28,483 nucleotides of DNA from JALYXS01 sp051003795 (GTDB lineage: Bacteria; Acidobacteriota; Terriglobia; Bryobacterales; Bryobacteraceae). Positions 25,075 to 28,483 of this stretch are shown here, one piece after another; the stretch's first letter is position 1, and every line of letters begins with the position of its first letter. The stretch is from the NCBI GenBank assembly GCA_051003795.1, contig JBPCKZ010000022.1:1-28483 (forward strand). The letters run 5' to 3'. The notes beneath the pieces are model-generated. The model made no database searches, had not been told where the DNA came from, and saw only the letters and a program-made list of their open reading frames with translations. The translations under genes were made by a program, and so were the position numbers.

Positions 25075-25266
25075 ATGGCACGAGTATGTGAAGTCTGCGG
25101 CAGGGGCCCTCAATTTGGGCACAAGATCAGCCACGCCCATAATGTAACGAATCGCCGGTGGAACCTGAATCTGCAGACCGTTCGCGTTCTGTTTAACAAG
25201 GCGGCGCGGCGCATGCGCGTGTGTACGTCGTGCATTAAGAGCGGCAAGATCGAAAAAGCGGCTTGA
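25075..25266 (+). CDS. rpmB: 50S ribosomal protein L28 (zinc-ribbon form)
   Basis: A 63-residue ribosomal protein L28, a small basic component of the large subunit. It begins MARVCEVCGRGPQFGHKISH, continues AHNVTNRRWNLNLQ and ends CTSCIKSGKIEKAA. Both Cys-x2-Cys pairs (CEVC and CTSC) are present, so this is the zinc-binding (C+) paralogue type. ATG 25075 is chosen because the conserved MARVC opening starts there; the in-frame GTG at 25039 falls inside the putative promoter. The gene stands alone between a divergent response regulator and a downstream peptidase gene on the same strand. Confidence 0.97.
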   Translation: MARVCEVCGRGPQFGHKISHAHNVTNRRWNLNLQTVRVLFNKAARRMRVCTSCIKSGKIEKAA

Positions 25267-25295
25267 GCGCGTTTTGATTGGGACGCCGGACCAGA

Positions 25296-25307
25296 TCGAC
25301 ATGTCGA
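25296..25307. promoter_or_regulatory. 12-bp perfect palindrome between rpmB and the peptidase gene
   Basis: TCGACATGTCGA is perfectly self-complementary and is followed by an AT-rich stretch (AAAATAAACATATAT). It could be an operator or part of the promoter region of the downstream peptidase gene. It lacks a T-run on the plus strand and so does not look like an rpmB terminator. Confidence 0.3.
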
Positions 25308-25458
25308 AAATAAACATATATCTGGCAACTTAGCCCTGGCGTTGACGGCGGCGTGCAATACCACCAAACTTGGCGATCCCTATCGCGAGAACGGAAAGAT
25401 AGCTCCGGCGCCCAATGCGAGCCCCGGAGAAGGCGCCGCGCCGGGCGCGAAACGGCGC

Positions 25459-27822
25459 GTGCGCCAAATCTTTTTGCTGTCCTGGTTTTTCGCGGCGATC
25501 GCATCCGCCGCCGTTCCCACGCCGCGCAGCCACTTTGGACACGAGATCGGCGCGGACCGCATCCTGCTCGATTGGGACAAGGTCGTTTCCTACTTCTACC
25601 TCCTCGATAAGAACAGCGATCGCGTGCGCGTGCGCGAAATCGGCAAGACCGCGGAAGGCCGGCCCATGATCGCGGCTACCATCGCTTCCGCCGATACGAT
25701 CCGCAATCTGGATCGCTATCTCGAAATTCAGCGGCGGCTGGCCGACCCGCGCATCACCACTCCCGCGGACGCGGAGCAATTCGTCGCGCAGGGAAAAAAC
25801 GTGGTGCTGATCACGTGCTCGATTCACGCGACTGAAGTTGGATCGACGCATAGCGCCGTCGAGTTCGCCTATCGCATGGCGACGGAAGATTCGCCGCGTT
25901 TCCGCGCCATCCTTCAGAACACCATCCTGTTGCTGGTGCCATCGCTCAATCCGGACGGCGTGGATATCGTGACTCGCTGGTATCGCAAGACGCTCGGTAC
26001 GCCGTTTGAGGGGACTTCGCCTCCCGAACTCTGGCAGAAGTACGTGGGACACGATAACAATCGCGATTGGTACATCTTTTCCCAGCCGGAAACGCGCGCC
26101 GTAATTTCGCAATTGCACAACGCGTGGCATCCCGAGATCGTTTACGACGTTCACCAGCAAGGGGCATTCGCTTCGCGGATATTCATTCCCCCGTGGCTCG
26201 ACCCGATCGAGCCCAACGTGGACGCTATTCTGGCGCAAGAAATGAATATGATCGGCACGTCGATGGCGGCGGACATCACCGCGTCGGGCAAGAAGGGCGT
26301 CGCGATTCATGCGTCGTACGATTTCTGGACGCCCTCGCGGCACTATCAGGCGTTTCATGGAGGCCTGAGGATTTTAACGGAATCGGCGAGCGCGCTGCTG
26401 GCTTCGCCCATCGCGATCGGGCCCGATCAGTTGGAAAAGAACGCTCTGGGATACGACGCGCGGGAGCGAAGCTGGAACTTTCTTGAGCCGTGGGAAGGCG
26501 GCACATGGCGGCTGCGCGACATAATCGATTACCAGCTCACGGCATTTGAATCGTGCCTGTATAACGCGGCGATCCATCGGGAGGACATGCTGCGGAATTT
26601 CTATCGCGTGGGACAGCGGGCCGTTGCGCGGACCACGCCCTACGCGTTTGTGATTTCGGCGAAACAGCGCGATCCGGGCGCCACGCGGAGATTGCTGGAA
26701 ACGCTGGCGTTCGGCGCGGTCGAAATCGAAAGGGCGCCGGACGGCAGCCACGTGATCCGCATGCAGCAACCTTATAGCAGCTACGCCAAGGCGCTATTGG
26801 AACGGCAGCATTATCCGGATTTGCGAATGTATCCGGGCGGTCCGCCGAAGAAGCCCTATGACGTGACGGCGCACACGCTGCCGCTGCTGTTCGGCGTCGA
26901 TGTGAAAACGGTATCCGGTCCGATTGCGGGATTGACGCGCGAGAAGTTTGCGGCCGAGCGATTGGGCAGCTACGCGGCAGCCGATAGCGATGCGTGGATG
27001 ACGGCGAACCTGACGTGGAAGTCGGGCGAGGCGGTTTGGCGGAACGATGCCACGGGAGACTTCTCCCCGACGGATCGCGGCGCGGGTTGGAAGCAGCTTC
27101 GGCGGCCTCGCATCGGGCTTTATAAGAGCTACATCCCGAGCATGGACGAAGGCTGGACGCGCTGGCTGCTGGAAAATTTCGGCTTCGAATACACCAACAT
27201 TCGCAACGAAGCGGTTCGCGCCGGGAGACTCAGGCAGCGCTTCGACGCGCTCGTATTTCCCGATCAGCCGGCTTCGGAGATCGTGGACGGCTTCAGTGCG
27301 AAAGCAATGCCCAAGGAATTTACGGGTGGGCTGGGCAGCGAAGGAGCCGCCGCGCTGCGCGAATTTGCCGAGGCGGGCGGCACCCTGATCTTCTTCAACC
27401 GGTCCACGGGCTACGCGACCGGTCAACTCGGCGTGAAAGCCACGAATGTTCTAGCGGGCATCGCGGAAAAGGACTTCTACTCGCCCGGCTCGTTGTTGAA
27501 CGTGAAGCTCGATTTGGCAAGTCCGCTTACGCGAGGACTTCCGGGCGAGATCGCGATCTGGTCGGAGCATAGCCCCGCGTGGAGTACCCAGGAAGCCTCC
27601 GTGGCGAGCTATCCGACAGCGGATGTGCTGGCGTCGGGATGGCTGCTGGGCGAAAAGCTAATCGCCGGCAAAACCGCGCTGATCGACTCTCGAATGGGCG
27701 GAGGTCACATCATTCTGTTTGGCATGCGCCCGCAATACCGGGCGCAAAGCTATCAGGCGTTCAAGCTGTTTTTCAACGCGTTGGTGTACCCATGGCCGGA
27801 TACCATGAAACAATGGCACTGA
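25459..27822 (+). CDS. Secreted M14-like zinc carboxypeptidase
   Basis: About 787 residues. From the GTG at 25459 the protein opens with a signal peptide (MRQIFLLSWFFAAIASA, then AVPTP), so it is exported. The M14 carboxypeptidase-like domain (about 30-340) shows the zinc ligands His123 and Glu126 (SIHATEVGSTHS) and His232 (DVHQQG), the substrate-binding NR pair (HDNNRDW, Asn201-Arg202) and a candidate catalytic Glu308 (RILTESAS). The C-terminal region (about 560-787) includes RIGLYKSYIPSMDEGWTRWL and GGTLIFFNRSTGY, suggesting a glutamine-amidotransferase-like fold. The open frame extends to a TTG at 25342, but those 39 codons look non-coding and would bury the signal peptide. No good ribosome binding site is seen for either start. 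The DUF1572 gene overlaps its end. Confidence 0.88.
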   Translation: MRQIFLLSWFFAAIASAAVPTPRSHFGHEIGADRILLDWDKVVSYFYLLDKNSDRVRVREIGKTAEGRPMIAATIASADTIRNLDRYLEIQRRLADPRITTPADAEQFVAQGKNVVLITCSIHATEVGSTHSAVEFAYRMATEDSPRFRAILQNTILLLVPSLNPDGVDIVTRWYRKTLGTPFEGTSPPELWQKYVGHDNNRDWYIFSQPETRAVISQLHNAWHPEIVYDVHQQGAFASRIFIPPWLDPIEPNVDAILAQEMNMIGTSMAADITASGKKGVAIHASYDFWTPSRHYQAFHGGLRILTESASALLASPIAIGPDQLEKNALGYDARERSWNFLEPWEGGTWRLRDIIDYQLTAFESCLYNAAIHREDMLRNFYRVGQRAVARTTPYAFVISAKQRDPGATRRLLETLAFGAVEIERAPDGSHVIRMQQPYSSYAKALLERQHYPDLRMYPGGPPKKPYDVTAHTLPLLFGVDVKTVSGPIAGLTREKFAAERLGSYAAADSDAWMTANLTWKSGEAVWRNDATGDFSPTDRGAGWKQLRRPRIGLYKSYIPSMDEGWTRWLLENFGFEYTNIRNEAVRAGRLRQRFDALVFPDQPASEIVDGFSAKAMPKEFTGGLGSEGAAALREFAEAGGTLIFFNRSTGYATGQLGVKATNVLAGIAEKDFYSPGSLLNVKLDLASPLTRGLPGEIAIWSEHSPAWSTQEASVASYPTADVLASGWLLGEKLIAGKTALIDSRMGGGHIILFGMRPQYRAQSYQAFKLFFNALVYPWPDTMKQWH

Positions 27823-28334
27823 AGTTCACCGCTTCTTATCTGGAGGATTCGCTGGATCTGTTCCGTTATTACAAGAAGCTTGGTGAACGCGCCATCGAGC
27901 AGGTTGCCGACGCACAGCTCTTTGCCACCCTGGACGAAGAGTCTAATTCAATTGCGATTGTGGTGAAACACATGGCGGGCAATATGCGATCCCGCTGGAC
28001 CGATTTCCTCGCGTCCGACGGCGAAAAGCCCGATCGTGATCGCGACAGCGAATTTGTAAATCCGCCCGCTACCCGCGAGGCACTGCTGCAACTATGGGAA
28101 GAAGGCTGGAACTGTATCTTCCGGGCGTTGGAACCGCTCTCCGACGCGGACCTGGGGCGTACTGTCGCCATTCGCGGCGAAGCGCACTCGGTGTTGCAGG
28201 CGCTTAACCGGCAGGCCGCCCACTACACGTATCATGTAGGGCAGATCGTGATGCTGGCCAAACATTTCGCGCAAGACGGGTGGCTGTCGCTTAGCGTTCC
28301 GCGGAACCGATCGGCGGAGTTTAGCCAAAGGTAG
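27813..28334 (+). CDS. DUF1572 family protein (DinB-like four-helix bundle)
   Basis: A 173-residue protein, MALKFTASYLEDSLDLFRYY at the start, with IAIVVKHMAGNMRSRWTDFL and HYTYHVGQIVMLAKH. The histidines of KHMAGN and of HYTYHVGQ correspond to the metal-binding positions of DinB-superfamily bundles. This family is common in Acidobacteria and Bacteroidetes; members of the superfamily include thiol-dependent transferases, but no function is established for this group. The start ATG at 27813 overlaps the last 10 bp of the peptidase gene; ATG 27792 is possible. Expression is probably coupled to the peptidase, though a functional link is not evident. Confidence 0.88.
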   Translation: MALKFTASYLEDSLDLFRYYKKLGERAIEQVADAQLFATLDEESNSIAIVVKHMAGNMRSRWTDFLASDGEKPDRDRDSEFVNPPATREALLQLWEEGWNCIFRALEPLSDADLGRTVAIRGEAHSVLQALNRQAAHYTYHVGQIVMLAKHFAQDGWLSLSVPRNRSAEFSQR

Positions 28335-28357
28335 GTGGACGCGAACGGCGATCGATA

Positions 28358-28483
28358 GTAAGCGTCCGATGAACCCCTCTTCCCAAAGGGCTGATCGGGC
28401 TGCATAGTGGTCTCATGACTGAAACGATCATTGAGGAGAGGGTGCCGACGAAGGCCGATCAGTGGCGCGAGCGGATAGCCGAG
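28358..28483 (+). mobile_element. Left end of an IS66-family insertion sequence (continues beyond window)
   Basis: GTAAGCGTCCG at 28358 matches the characteristic start of IS66-family terminal inverted repeats (GTAAGCG). It lies 24 bp after the DUF1572 stop and 57 bp before a reading frame that resembles the first IS66 gene. The 8 bp just outside (28350-28357, GATCGATA) are the expected target-site duplicate; the other copy is outside the window. Confidence 0.75.
28415..28483 (+). CDS. IS66 accessory protein TnpA-like (partial, N-terminus only)
   Basis: Only 23 codons are visible before the window ends: MTETIIEERVPTKADQWRER then IAE. The phrase ADQWRERIAE resembles the opening of IS66 TnpA-type accessory proteins, which usually continue into a helix-turn-helix. 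Its position just inside the putative IS66 left end supports the call. GAAACG/GAGGAG lie inside the gene rather than before it, and no clear ribosome binding site precedes the ATG. Confidence 0.65.
   Translation, partial: MTETIIEERVPTKADQWRERIAE

Noticed and set aside
25342..25458. TTG start and 39-residue extension of the M14 peptidase
   Set aside because: The translated stretch is Pro/Gly/Ala-rich without family similarity and would place the signal peptide in the interior.
25330..26358. 342-codon open frame on the minus strand opposite the M14 peptidase
   Set aside because: No domain signature; the plus strand carries the complete zinc site and substrate-binding motifs.
1..28483. CRISPR arrays, tRNA or rRNA genes
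   Set aside because: No regularly spaced repeats, tRNA cloverleaf signatures with GGTTCGA-type loops in a plausible context, or rRNA segments were noticed in the gaps between genes.

Overview
This is a GC-rich bacterial chromosomal segment. The organism is most likely an acidobacterium, probably of the Solibacter/Bryobacter type. That is an inference from the gene mix: a large M14-like peptidase, a DinB/DUF1572 protein, a stand-alone LON-domain protein, a proline-rich TonB protein and a divergent Wzz/CpsD/Wza exopolysaccharide set. No rRNA or other taxonomic marker is present, so the placement is tentative.

Minus strand, 10015 down to 1: an NRPS-PKS assembly line that runs off the left edge. 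It starts with a free-standing A-PCP loading protein (8219-10015). Next comes a 2576-residue hybrid, KS-AT-ACP-aminotransferase-C-A-PCP (492-8222), coupled by an ATGA overlap. Then comes a further NRPS protein of which only the start of the first condensation domain is visible (1-481). Hand-read specificity codes suggest valine, then malonyl-CoA, then glycine. The built-in aminotransferase would convert the new beta-ketone to an amine, giving a beta,gamma-diamino acid (a statine with NH2 in place of OH) before glycine is added.

Minus strand, 19128 down to 10352: an exopolysaccharide operon with a Wzz/GumC-like co-polymerase, a CpsD-like ATPase with a broken P-loop, a Wza-like export protein, a NarL-type response regulator, a Wzx-type flippase, two GT4 glycosyltransferases and a WbaP-like initiating phosphotransferase. 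Most junctions are tight (4-bp overlap to 37 bp). No Wzy polymerase is visible. A 346-bp leader with several inverted repeats precedes the operon. Upstream on the same strand are galactokinase (galK) and an SDR oxidoreductase that probably starts at CTG; galK could feed galactose-1-phosphate to the sugar-nucleotide pool.

Right part, mainly plus strand: a LON-domain protein, a TonB-family protein and a HAD hydrolase form a probable operon (21641-24550). A single-domain response regulator lies convergent to it on the minus strand. Then come ribosomal protein L28 (rpmB), a large M14-like peptidase and a DUF1572 protein. The window ends inside an apparent IS66-family insertion sequence, whose left terminal repeat begins near 28358. 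Two genes, lon-domain and rpmB, have a TACAAT box so close to the ATG that their transcripts may be leaderless.
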